Shown: positions 54,346 to 64,000 of the stretch, piece by piece
Layout: every line of letters begins with the position of its first letter
Numbering within the stretch: position 1 is the stretch's first letter
NCBI RefSeq assembly: GCF_007858435.1
Contig: NZ_VIGW01000012.1
Span: 1-64,000 of the forward strand
Length of the DNA stretch: 64,000 nt
DNA from: Tsukamurella asaccharolytica
Lineage (GTDB): Bacteria > Actinomycetota > Actinomycetes > Mycobacteriales > Mycobacteriaceae
Reading direction: 5' to 3'
Notes under the pieces: generated by a model
What the model was told of the DNA's origin: nothing
Database searches by the model: none
Seen by the model: only the letters and a program-made list of their open reading frames with translations
Made by a program: the position numbers and the translations under genes

Positions 54346-55578
54346 GTGTGCTTTCATTCACCAGTGCACGTAATCGTCGGTGTGTTCGGACTCGTCGTCT
54401 TCCTCCTTCTCGCGTACCTGCCCACGCGGAACGTCGCCATGCTCAAGAAGAAGGCGCCGTACATCCTGGGCATGCTCGCGATCCAGTTCGTGCTGGGCCT
54501 GATCATGCTGAAGACCCCCGTCGGCAAGATCGTCATCGACGGGCTGTCGGCCGGCTTCAAGCAACTCCTGAGCTACGCCCACGCAGGCACCGCATTCGTC
54601 TTCGGGGGCCTCGTCGACTTCAAGGACGAGAACGGGGGTACACCGTTCTTCCTCAACGTGCTCACGCCGATCATCCTGGTCTCGGCCCTCATCGGCATCC
54701 TGCAGTTCGTGAAGGTGCTGCCGCTGATCATCAAGTACCTCGGCCTGGCTCTGTCCAAGATCACCGGCATGCCCAAGCTCGAGTCGTTCAACTCGGTGAG
54801 CTCGGCGATCATCGGCCAGTCCGAGAACTTCATCGCGATCAAGAAGATCCTGCCGACCCTCCCGGCGAACCGCCTGTACACCCTGTCGGCATCGGCGATG
54901 TCGACGGTGTCGATGTCCATCGTCGGCTCGTACATGACGATGATCGAGCCCAGGTACGTGGTCGCCGCGATCGTGCTGAACCTGTTCGGCGCCTTCATCG
55001 TGGTCTCGCTCCTGAGCCCCTACGAGATCGCCCCGGAGGACGACGTCTTCGCCGCCCCCGCGCAGAAGAAGCAGTCCTTCTTCGAGATGCTCGGCGAGTA
55101 CATCCTCGACGGCGCGAAGGTGGCTCTCACCGTCGCCGCGATGCTCATCGGCTTCGTCGCACTGATGGCCCTGGTCAACGGCCTTTTCGCCGCCGTCTTC
55201 GGCGGTACCACTTTTCAGGACGTCCTGGGCTACGTCTTCGCGCCGCTCGCCTGGCTCACCGGCGTCCCGTGGAACGAGTGCACCACCGTCGGCAGCCTGA
55301 TGGCCACCAAGCTGGTGACCAACGAGTTCGTCGCGATGCTCTCCTTCACTGAGCAGAATCCCGGCGGCCCGGTGGTGCTCTCGCCCCGCGGCGAGGCCAT
55401 CATCCAGACCTTCCTGGTCTCGTTCGCGAACTTCAGCTCCATCGGCATCATCGCCGGCGCGGCGAAGTCCTTGGCACCCGAGCAGGGCGACCAGATCGCC
55501 AAGTTCGGCCTCAAGCTGCTCTACGGCGCGACGCTGGTCTCGTTCATCTCGGCGACGATCGTCGGGCTCATCTCGTAG
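54346..55578 (+). CDS. Concentrative nucleoside transporter (CNT/NupC family)
   Basis: 410 residues, about 9-10 membrane helices. Hallmarks of CNT carriers are FNSVSSAIIGQSENFIAIKK (re-entrant loop HP1 region with the G-Q-S-E-N nucleoside/Na+ site), the WNECTTVGSLMATKLVTNEF motif in HP2, and ALCGFANFSSIGI-like VSFANFSSIGI. It imports nucleosides with Na+ or H+. GTG 54346 is chosen because TAACTT (54334-54339) lies 6 bases upstream; an internal GTG at 54364 would still keep all helices. Divergent from fdxC. Confidence 0.93.
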   Translation: MCFHSPVHVIVGVFGLVVFLLLAYLPTRNVAMLKKKAPYILGMLAIQFVLGLIMLKTPVGKIVIDGLSAGFKQLLSYAHAGTAFVFGGLVDFKDENGGTPFFLNVLTPIILVSALIGILQFVKVLPLIIKYLGLALSKITGMPKLESFNSVSSAIIGQSENFIAIKKILPTLPANRLYTLSASAMSTVSMSIVGSYMTMIEPRYVVAAIVLNLFGAFIVVSLLSPYEIAPEDDVFAAPAQKKQSFFEMLGEYILDGAKVALTVAAMLIGFVALMALVNGLFAAVFGGTTFQDVLGYVFAPLAWLTGVPWNECTTVGSLMATKLVTNEFVAMLSFTEQNPGGPVVLSPRGEAIIQTFLVSFANFSSIGIIAGAAKSLAPEQGDQIAKFGLKLLYGATLVSFISATIVGLIS

Positions 55579-55624
55579 TCCCGACGGTGCGCCGCGCGCC
55601 TCGATGCTCGGACCACCGTCGAGG

Positions 55625-56389
55625 TCACGCCTCGGGCTCGAGGTCGGAACTCCCGCCCCGAGCCGCGGTGCCGGCCAAGGACGCCTCGAGGCCGAGGATC
55701 TTGGCGCCGTCGGAGGCACGGGACTCGACGGTGCGCAGGGTGGCGAACTCGCCGATGTACCCGGCGGCGGCGCCGACGACCGGCAGCTTCCCCATCGTGT
55801 CGAAGACGCCGCCCGGCCGCGGCCGCGACTCGAGCGCCGAGCGGGCCGACTTCACGGTGTGCAGCACGCCGCGGACCGCGCCGATCGCCGAGAAGACGCC
55901 GCCCCGCAGCTTGGTGGTCGTCTCCCGCACGGGGACGAGGTCCTGGAATCCGGGGTGGTCGCCGAGGAGCGCGCGGGCGTCGATCTGGCGGCGCGAGAGC
56001 ACCCGCGCGACGAGATCGATCTGCTCGGGCACCTGGTCCACGCCGTGCTCTCCCGCCACACCGACGACCACGAGGGTCTGGTTCGCGAAGCCCAGGTAGG
56101 TCTGCAATGGCAGCAGGCGCGCGACGAAACCGAGAGCGCCCGGCCAGGCCACCGCCACCGTCGAGACCGCGCCGACGGGGATGACCCACCACCGGGAGCG
56201 GCCGTCGGCGTCCCGCTTGAGGTAGCCGTTGACCAGCGGGATCGGGGTGAGCCCGGCCAATGTCGAGACGCCCCGGACACCGGCGACAACCGGCCGCGCG
56301 ACCGTCACGAAGACGCCGACTGTCCGCGCCAATTCGAGGTCGGTGACCGTGCCCGTCACCGCGCCGCCGCGCGGCTCCAGCGCGTTCAC
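55625..56389 (-). CDS. Unrecognised protein downstream of fbiC, probably membrane-associated
   Basis: 254 residues. The first ~70 are polar with a glycine-rich stretch; residues ~75-115 contain two hydrophobic segments ([20 protein letters not shown] and [20 protein letters not shown]), and the remainder is polar with [20 protein letters not shown] and [20 protein letters not shown]. No domain is recognised. The GTG at 56389 overlaps the fbiC stop (GTGA), so it belongs to the lpqW-mshB-fbiC chain. Convergent with the nucleoside transporter. Confidence 0.65.
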   Translation of the reverse strand: MNALEPRGGAVTGTVTDLELARTVGVFVTVARPVVAGVRGVSTLAGLTPIPLVNGYLKRDADGRSRWWVIPVGAVSTVAVAWPGALGFVARLLPLQTYLGFANQTLVVVGVAGEHGVDQVPEQIDLVARVLSRRQIDARALLGDHPGFQDLVPVRETTTKLRGGVFSAIGAVRGVLHTVKSARSALESRPRPGGVFDTMGKLPVVGAAAGYIGEFATLRTVESRASDGAKILGLEASLAGTAARGGSSDLEPEA

Positions 56390-58977
56390 GCCGCACCCCG
56401 CTGGGCGTGCGTCGTGGTGCGCTCGCGCGCCGGGCGCCCGATTCCGTTCGCTATCGCGTGCAGTTCCGCCACTGTCTTCTCCGATCCGTGTGCCGATCCC
56501 GCCATCCGCGAGATCGTCTCCTCCATCAGGGTGCCACCGAGGTCGTTGGCGCCGCCCTGCAGCATGGCCTGCGTCCCCGCGGTGCCCAGCTTCACCCACG
56601 ACGTCTGGACGTGGTCGATGCGGCCGTGCAGCATCACGCGCGCCAGCGCATGCACGGCGCGGTTGTCCCGCTTGGTCGGCCCCGGTCGCGCGGCGCCCGC
56701 GAGGTACAGCGGGGCGCTCTGATGCACGAAGGGCAGCGGCACGAACTCGGTGAAACCGCCGGTGCGGTCCTGGATATCGCGCAGGACGTTCAGGTGGGTC
56801 ACCCAGTGCGACGGGTTGTCGACGTGGCCGTACATCATGGTCGACGACGACCGGATGCCCACCTCGTGCGCCGTGGTGACCACATCGATCCACGCCGACG
56901 TGGGCAGCTTGCCCTTGGTGAGCACCCAGCGGACCTCGTCGTCCAGGATCTCGGCGGCGGTGCCCGGGATGGTGTCGAGGCCCGCCTCGCGCAGGCCGAT
57001 CAGCCAGTCGCGCACGGACTCTCCGGAGTGGGCCGCGCCGTTGACGATCTCCATCGGACTGAAGGCGTGCACGTGCATGCCGGGCACGCGGTCCTTGACG
57101 GCGCGTACCAGGTCGGCGTAGCCGGTGGCGGGCAGGTCCGGGTCGATGCCGCCCTGCATGCAGACCTCCGTGGCGCCCACCCGCCACGCCTCCTCGGCGC
57201 GGTCGGCGACCTCCGTCATCGACAGGGTGAAGGCATCGGCGTCGCCCTTGCGCTGCGCGAAGGCGCAGAACCTGCAGCCCGTGTAGCAGATGTTGGTGAA
57301 GTTGATGTTCCGGTTGACCACGTAGGTCACCACGTCGCCGACGGCGTCCTTGCGCAGCTGATCCGCCAGCGCCACCAGGGCCTCCAGACCGGCGCCGTCG
57401 GCGTGAGCGAGGGCGCGGTACTGATCGTCGCTCAGCCCGCCCGGAGTCTTCTCCGCGGCACGCAGGGCCGACAGCACGTCGGACTCCACCTTCTCCGGCG
57501 CCGACAGCGAGAGCACCTGCTCGCGCACGGACTCCCAGTCGCCGAAGGCGGAGCCGAGGTCCGAGCGGGCGTCGGTGGCGCGGCCGTCCAGATCGATGGC
57601 GGTGTTCAGGTCGGTGCGGCCGGAGGACGCCCATTCCTCGTCCGGCTCCTGCCAGGGCAGGCCGGCGGGGATCGCAGCAGGGTCCGCGAGCCCCGTCTCG
57701 GCGTCGGCGAGCGCCGCGACGTGCGGCGCGACCCGCGGGTCGATCCACGGGTTCCCGGCGCGCACGTACTTGGGCTGGGCCGTGAGCCGCTGGCGCAGCT
57801 CGAAGCCCGCGTCGGCGGTGATCGCGGCGAGCGCGTCAAGGTCGGGCCAGGGGCGCTCGGGGTTGACGTGATCCGGGGTCACCGGCGAGACGCCGCCCCA
57901 GTCGTCGACGCCGGCCTCCAGCAGCAGCCGGCACTCGTCGGCCGAGACGAGGTTCGGCGGCGCCTGCACCCGCATCGCGGGCCCCAGCACCAACCGGGTC
58001 ACGGCGATCGCCGCGCGGTAGACCTCGAGATCCGCGTCCTCGACGGAGCGCATCGCGGTATCCGGCTTGGCGCGGAAGTTCTGGATGATGACCTCCTGCA
58101 CGTGCCCGAAGGCCTTGTGCACCTTGCGGATGGCCATGATCGACTCGGCGCGCTCGCGCTCGTCCTCGCCGATGCCGATGAGCAGGCCCGTGGTGAACGG
58201 GACCGAGAGCCGGCCGGCATCGGTGAGGGTGCGCAGCCGCACCGCCGGATCCTTATCGGGCGAGCCGTAGTGCGGCTGCCCCTTCTCGGTGAAGAGCCGC
58301 TCGGAGGTGGTCTCGAGCATCATGCCCATCGACGGCGCGACGGGCTTGAGCCGCGAGAGCTCCTCCCAGCTCATGACGCCCGGGTTGAGGTGCGGCAGCA
58401 GCCCCGTCTCCTCCAGCACGCGGATCGCCATCGCGCGCACGTAGTCGAGCGTGGAGTCGTAGCCCCGCTCGTCGAGCCAGGTCCGGGCCGCCTCCCAACG
58501 GTCCTCCGGTCGGTCGCCCAGCGTGAACAGGGCCTCGTGGCAGCCGAGCTCGGCGCCACGGCGCGCGACCTCGAGGATCTCGTCGGGCTCCAGGTAGGCG
58601 CCGTGGCCCTCCGCGGCCAGCTTGCCGGGTACCGTCACGAAGGTGCAGTAGTGGCACCTGTCGCGGCACAGCCGCGTGATCGGGATGAACACCTTCTTGC
58701 TGTAGGTGACCTGCGGCGTCCCGTCCGCCCCCGTCAGGCCCGCCTCCAGCAGGCCGACGTCGCGCACCCGCGCCGCGGATCGGCACAGGTCGTCCAGGTC
58801 GTCGCCGCGGGCCGCGAGGAGCACCTGCGCCTCATCGACGTTGAGCACCGCCCCGTCCCGCGCCCGACGCAGGGCGCGCCGCATCGCCGACGCCGTCGGG
58901 ACGTACGGCTCCGCCGCGCGTTTCGGCACCGTCGGCAGCGGGAGAAGCGCGGGAGTCTGCTCTGAAGCGTGCGTCAC
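56386..58977 (-). CDS. fbiC: FO synthase (radical SAM, CofG-CofH fusion)
   Basis: 863 residues made of two radical SAM halves. The first [4Fe-4S] motif is Cys104-x3-Cys108-x2-Cys111 in [17 protein letters not shown] (CofG-like), the second C-x3-C-x2-C is near residue 563 in [20 protein letters not shown] (CofH-like). The enzyme makes FO, the deazaflavin core of F420, from tyrosine and a ribityl-uracil intermediate. Fusion is the actinobacterial form. GTG start at 58977 overlaps the stop of the small membrane-protein gene. fbiA/fbiB are ~23 kb away in this window. Confidence 0.97.
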   Translation of the reverse strand: MTHASEQTPALLPLPTVPKRAAEPYVPTASAMRRALRRARDGAVLNVDEAQVLLAARGDDLDDLCRSAARVRDVGLLEAGLTGADGTPQVTYSKKVFIPITRLCRDRCHYCTFVTVPGKLAAEGHGAYLEPDEILEVARRGAELGCHEALFTLGDRPEDRWEAARTWLDERGYDSTLDYVRAMAIRVLEETGLLPHLNPGVMSWEELSRLKPVAPSMGMMLETTSERLFTEKGQPHYGSPDKDPAVRLRTLTDAGRLSVPFTTGLLIGIGEDERERAESIMAIRKVHKAFGHVQEVIIQNFRAKPDTAMRSVEDADLEVYRAAIAVTRLVLGPAMRVQAPPNLVSADECRLLLEAGVDDWGGVSPVTPDHVNPERPWPDLDALAAITADAGFELRQRLTAQPKYVRAGNPWIDPRVAPHVAALADAETGLADPAAIPAGLPWQEPDEEWASSGRTDLNTAIDLDGRATDARSDLGSAFGDWESVREQVLSLSAPEKVESDVLSALRAAEKTPGGLSDDQYRALAHADGAGLEALVALADQLRKDAVGDVVTYVVNRNINFTNICYTGCRFCAFAQRKGDADAFTLSMTEVADRAEEAWRVGATEVCMQGGIDPDLPATGYADLVRAVKDRVPGMHVHAFSPMEIVNGAAHSGESVRDWLIGLREAGLDTIPGTAAEILDDEVRWVLTKGKLPTSAWIDVVTTAHEVGIRSSSTMMYGHVDNPSHWVTHLNVLRDIQDRTGGFTEFVPLPFVHQSAPLYLAGAARPGPTKRDNRAVHALARVMLHGRIDHVQTSWVKLGTAGTQAMLQGGANDLGGTLMEETISRMAGSAHGSEKTVAELHAIANGIGRPARERTTTHAQRGAA

Positions 58978-59327
58978 TTCTCCGATGATGCCAGGTGTCC
59001 CGCCAGGATCGGCATCCCGATTCCACACAGCAGGAGCAGGAGTAGCCGCCAGTCGGCCAGGAGCACGATGTAACCGCCCGGCACGCCGAGCAGGAAGGCG
59101 GCGATCACCAGGAGGAACGCGATCACGGGCAGCGCGCCGTGCAGGGGCTCGCCGCCCAGGCGGCGCGCGGCCACGGAGATCCCCGCCAGTAGCGCGCCGA
59201 ACAGAACCGCGGAGAGCGGAAGGGGCACGGCACCCGCGTACAGGTAGAGGTACATCGTCGCGCCGACGGCGCACACCGCTCCGCCCGCGACGGCGAGGCC
59301 GAGCAGGATCCAGTCGAGCGGTTCCAT
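58974..59327 (-). CDS. Four-helix membrane protein between mshB and fbiC (Rv1171-like position)
   Basis: 117 residues, almost entirely hydrophobic: [60 protein letters not shown] and [20 protein letters not shown] give four helices. No family is recognised; a gene of unknown function occupies the same slot (Rv1171) in M. tuberculosis. ATG 59327 is preceded by GGGGGTGG and overlaps the mshB stop; a GTG at 59330 is possible. Confidence 0.75.
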   Translation of the reverse strand: MEPLDWILLGLAVAGGAVCAVGATMYLYLYAGAVPLPLSAVLFGALLAGISVAARRLGGEPLHGALPVIAFLLVIAAFLLGVPGGYIVLLADWRLLLLLLCGIGMPILAGHLASSEK

Positions 59328-60238
59328 CACACCACCCCCGCGAACAGGTCACGCTCGACACCGTCGGGCCCGGGGGCGGCGGTACCGCGGGCCAGGACGT
59401 AGGCCTCCTCGGCGAAGACGGGTTGCGCGATCCGATTGGTCAGGGCGAGCGCGGCGCCGCCGGCCCCGACGCCGAGCTGCGTCGCGTGGGCGTCGAGCGC
59501 GGCGCGCTTGCGGTGGAGGACGGTGGTGACGTCGATCCGGGTGGTGATCGTCGCGTCGTCGTGCGCGGGTAGCTCGTCCACGGCGGGCACGCGCCAGCCG
59601 TCCGGCAGCCGGGCGCCCCGTAGCGCGGCGAGCCCGGCCTCGAGGTCACCGCGGGAGGTCACGGTCCAATACAGCTTCGCCACCTCCCAGGGCTCCCCCG
59701 GGATCTCGGGATCCGCGGCGGCGGCGACCGCCCCGCCGGTCACGTGGTGCGCGGCGATGTGATCGGGGTGGCCGTAGCCGCCCGCCTCGTCGTAGGTGAT
59801 CACGACGTGCGGCCGCGTCTCGCGGATGATCCGCGTCAGCGCCTGCAGAGGGCTGCCGTCGACCCCCGGAAGATGCGCCGACGAGGCGAAGGCGCGCGGG
59901 TGCTCGGCGGCGGGGGTGCCGGCCATGCCGGAATCGCGCCAGCGCCCGATGCCGCCGAGGAAGCGGGGCCGCAGTACCGGCCCCGCGGGGTCGCTCAGCG
60001 CGGCCAGCGCGCCGGTGAGCTCGCCGACCCGGTACCCGCCCAGCTGATCGGCGTTCTCGGCGGTGAGCTGCGCGAAGCGCGGCTCCATCACCTCGCCCTC
60101 CTCGCCGAGCGTGCAGGTCACGACGGTCACCTCGACGCCCTCGGCGAGGGAGCGCGCGATGGTTCCGCCGGTGGTGATCGTTTCGTCGTCGGGATGCGCG
60201 TGCACCAGCAGCAGCCGCCGTCCGCTCGCGTGCGTCAA
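59327..60238 (-). CDS. mshB: Mycothiol biosynthesis deacetylase MshB
   Basis: 303-residue zinc deacetylase that removes acetate from GlcNAc-inositol to give GlcN-inositol, the third step to mycothiol. The PIG-L/LmbE-type motif is [16 protein letters not shown]: His15 and Asp18 bind zinc and Asp17 is the catalytic base. The third ligand is in [16 protein letters not shown] 60238 is favoured because it gives the family length (303) and forms a TTGA overlap with the lpqW stop. The GTG 12 bases upstream is an alternative. Confidence 0.95.
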   Translation of the reverse strand: MTHASGRRLLLVHAHPDDETITTGGTIARSLAEGVEVTVVTCTLGEEGEVMEPRFAQLTAENADQLGGYRVGELTGALAALSDPAGPVLRPRFLGGIGRWRDSGMAGTPAAEHPRAFASSAHLPGVDGSPLQALTRIIRETRPHVVITYDEAGGYGHPDHIAAHHVTGGAVAAAADPEIPGEPWEVAKLYWTVTSRGDLEAGLAALRGARLPDGWRVPAVDELPAHDDATITTRIDVTTVLHRKRAALDAHATQLGVGAGGAALALTNRIAQPVFAEEAYVLARGTAAPGPDGVERDLFAGVV

Positions 60239-62094
60239 CTGCGGGCCCACCCCTCCACGCCGGAGAAGACACCGTCGCGCGGCGGCCCCTCGAGGGTCAC
60301 GCCCTGCACCGCCGGGCCGACGGCCGTCAGGGTCACGTCCTGCAGAATCGGCAGCACCGTCGCGCGCGACCACAGCCGCGCGTCGATCGCAGCGAGGTCG
60401 ATGGGCCCGCCGCGCAGCCCGTCCAGCGCGAGGACCTGCAGGTCCGCATCGCACAGGCCGGCCAGGTTGCCGCCCACGGTGGTGGCGGCGGGATCGCTCT
60501 CGAGGTCCGGCGCCGACGGCGCGCTGGAGGTCGTGGGCTGCTGGCCGCCCTCCGACGGGGGCGCGGGGCACTCGACGCGGGCGGCGAACCGTTCCGCCGG
60601 CGTCGGGCCGGTGCTGGACCAGCCGACCACGGCGTCGACGGCACCGTCGAGCAGCGCCGTCCCGGCGACCACCTGGGGCTCCAGCGTCACCACCGACGCG
60701 AAGACGCCCATGGCCCGCAGCTGGTCGGTCGCGTTGCTGGCGACGGCGAACGCCGCGACGTTGCCCTGGGGCACGCCGATCCGCAGGAACATGGGCACCC
60801 CGTCGCGCACGTACTGCTGGACGTTCTGGCCGGGCGACGGCGACGGCGGCACGGGCAGCGCCGACGGGTCGGTGCTCCCGCTCGGGCCGGACGGCTGCGT
60901 CGTCGGCGGCAGCGGGGTGGGTGGCACGCTCTGGCTGGGCGGAATGGGGGCGCTCTGCAGCGTGTACCCGGCACCGGCGAGGGCGCGCTCGAGGCGGGCC
61001 TTCGCCTCCGCGGGCGCGGGGCGCGCCGGCATCGTCGGGGCGTAGCCGGGGTCCGATGGTGCCAGCACCTGCGCCCGGGCGGGGCGCACGGCGTCGCCTC
61101 CGGAGCCGACGGTGGTGAGCAGGTCCACGTTCACGGCGTCCAGCAGCGCGCGCCGCACCGCGACGTCGGCGAGGAACTTCGAGCGGGTGTTTAGCGTCAG
61201 CGAGAGCACGCGCGGATCGACCTGCTCGACGGCCCGCACCTCGTAGATGGAGGTGAGCTGGGCCAGCAGCGACGGCCCACCGTGCACCGAGACCACCTGC
61301 ACGTCGCCGTTGCGGACGGAATTGGCGAGCTGGGCGGCGGTGCCACCCCTGCGCAGCACGATGCGGTCCACGACGGCCGGCTTCGCCCAGTAGCGGTCGT
61401 TGCGCTCGAGGGTCACCTCGTCGCGCGCCACGTCGACCCTCTTGACCAGATAGCCGGCGCCCGACGCGGGGATCTTCTCCCGCATGGCGCCGTTGAAGCC
61501 GCCCGGCGCCCCCTTGATCAGGTGACTCGGCAGCAGGTTCTGGAACAGGGTCCGCCAGCCGGGCAGGGGCGCCGCGAGGGTGACGATGACGCGCTTGCCG
61601 CCGGCCCCGGAGGCCACCGATTCGATCTGCCGATAGGGCGCGGAACCGACCGTGTCCGGGGCGGTGGTCATCGACTGCCACAGGTACACGAAGTCCTCGG
61701 CGGCGATCGGGGCACCGTCGGACCACTGCGCGTCCTGCCGGATGGTGTAGACGATCTGCAGCGGGGTGGGATGCTCGATCGCCGGGATCAGGTCGGTGTT
61801 CTGGGCCAGCGTCACCCGCCCGTCGGGCTCCTTGACCTCGCGGAAGACGCTCGGCAGGGTCATCGCGGCCAGTGCCCGCGAGGCCGACGACGAGTTGGAC
61901 GCGAGATGCGGGTTGAAGCCGGGCCCCAGGCCGTCGATCGCCACCTGCACGGTGGCACCGGTGGTGACCGGGGCCTGCGGGGGCGCGGAGGTCTCCGAGC
62001 CCGGCACCGCCGGCGGCGGGTCGGCGACACAGGCGGTCAGGGCCGTCGCGAGCAGGGCCGACGCCACCGTCAGCCCCAGGGACCTACGCCGCAC
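60235..62094 (-). CDS. lpqW: Lipoprotein LpqW, family-5 extracellular solute-binding fold
   Basis: 619 residues. Signal peptide with lipobox LTAC, lipidated Cys22. The mature part is an oligopeptide-binding-protein fold (family 5): FVYLWQSMTTAPDTVGSAPY and the start of the second lobe are recognisable, and a Pro/Ser-rich insertion occupies about 375-410. In mycobacteria LpqW is not a transporter part but balances synthesis of phosphatidylinositol mannosides and lipoarabinomannan. GTG 62094 has AGGAGG nine bases upstream. First gene of the lpqW-mshB-fbiC chain. Confidence 0.9.
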   Translation of the reverse strand: MRRRSLGLTVASALLATALTACVADPPPAVPGSETSAPPQAPVTTGATVQVAIDGLGPGFNPHLASNSSSASRALAAMTLPSVFREVKEPDGRVTLAQNTDLIPAIEHPTPLQIVYTIRQDAQWSDGAPIAAEDFVYLWQSMTTAPDTVGSAPYRQIESVASGAGGKRVIVTLAAPLPGWRTLFQNLLPSHLIKGAPGGFNGAMREKIPASGAGYLVKRVDVARDEVTLERNDRYWAKPAVVDRIVLRRGGTAAQLANSVRNGDVQVVSVHGGPSLLAQLTSIYEVRAVEQVDPRVLSLTLNTRSKFLADVAVRRALLDAVNVDLLTTVGSGGDAVRPARAQVLAPSDPGYAPTMPARPAPAEAKARLERALAGAGYTLQSAPIPPSQSVPPTPLPPTTQPSGPSGSTDPSALPVPPSPSPGQNVQQYVRDGVPMFLRIGVPQGNVAAFAVASNATDQLRAMGVFASVVTLEPQVVAGTALLDGAVDAVVGWSSTGPTPAERFAARVECPAPPSEGGQQPTTSSAPSAPDLESDPAATTVGGNLAGLCDADLQVLALDGLRGGPIDLAAIDARLWSRATVLPILQDVTLTAVGPAVQGVTLEGPPRDGVFSGVEGWARS

Positions 62095-62176
62095 TGCCCG
62101 TGCCTCCTACCGCTCGCTCGAAGTCCACACCGCCCGACGGCGTCGCCGTCGCATCCCGTCACCGCGACCGCGGCGG

Positions 62177-64000
<1,824 letters not shown>

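Overview
The window is very GC-rich and densely coded, and its gene content is that of a mycolic-acid actinobacterium (order Mycobacteriales). The E2/E1 fusion 2-oxoglutarate decarboxylase Kgd, LpqY-SugABC, WhiB2, FbiA/B/C, MshB, LpqW, GpgS, FadD6/FolP2 and a DUF222/HNH (13E12-family) protein point there. A Tsukamurella- or Gordonia-like organism is my best guess; the genus is an inference, not something the sequence proves. This is chromosomal core genome. I see no phage, IS element, CRISPR array, tRNA or rRNA.

Layout. (1) 1-22.1 kb resembles the M. tuberculosis Rv1231c-Rv1249c neighbourhood: the kgd-linked membrane protein, kgd, a TetR/SDR pair, lpqZ, corA, the trehalose-recycling operon lpqY-sugA-sugB-sugC followed by three extra genes (metallophosphoesterase, ParB-like, SUFU), an AurF-type diiron protein with a TetR, a stress protein, and a soluble MgtE-N/CBS protein with DUF1003. 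(2) 22.1-34.4 kb resembles Rv3248c-Rv3262: sahH, an APC permease, an orphan Phd-type antitoxin, manA, a TobH/SIS protein, manB, DUF3499, a zincin-like protein, whiB2, fbiA-fbiB and a Nudix gene. (3) 34.4-37 kb is a junction holding the HNH protein and an alpha/beta hydrolase. (4) 37-64 kb resembles Rv1213 down to Rv1165: glgC/glgM, a 23S rRNA-type methyltransferase, DUF3117, a DivIVA-like protein, gpgS-folP2-fadD6, two LOG proteins, dapE, mgtE, dapD, dapC-fdxC, a nucleoside transporter, fbiC, mshB, lpqW and typA (cut by the right edge). An erythromycin-esterase gene with a tandem-HTH MerR regulator is inserted in this block.

Functional links. The genes converge on storage and cell-envelope sugars: trehalose uptake, maltose-1-phosphate and ADP-glucose synthesis, glucosyl-3-phosphoglycerate for methylglucose polysaccharide, mannose activation for lipoarabinomannan, and LpqW. 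Three further pathways are represented: cofactor F420 (fbiA, fbiB, fbiC), mycothiol (mshB), and lysine/diaminopimelate (dapC, dapD, dapE).

Regulation visible in the sequence. Many genes start with ATG/GTG 6-9 bases after a TANNNT box, the arrangement of leaderless mRNAs. Others have strong Shine-Dalgarno motifs. Operons are tightly packed with ATGA/GTGA/TTGA overlaps. Several perfect hairpins close convergent genes. No obviously new system stands out. The most interesting local features are the orphan antitoxin with nested palindromes, the three-gene extension of the trehalose operon, the tandem-HTH MerR/erythromycin-esterase pair, and the lpqW-mshB-fbiC chain with two unrecognised small genes.
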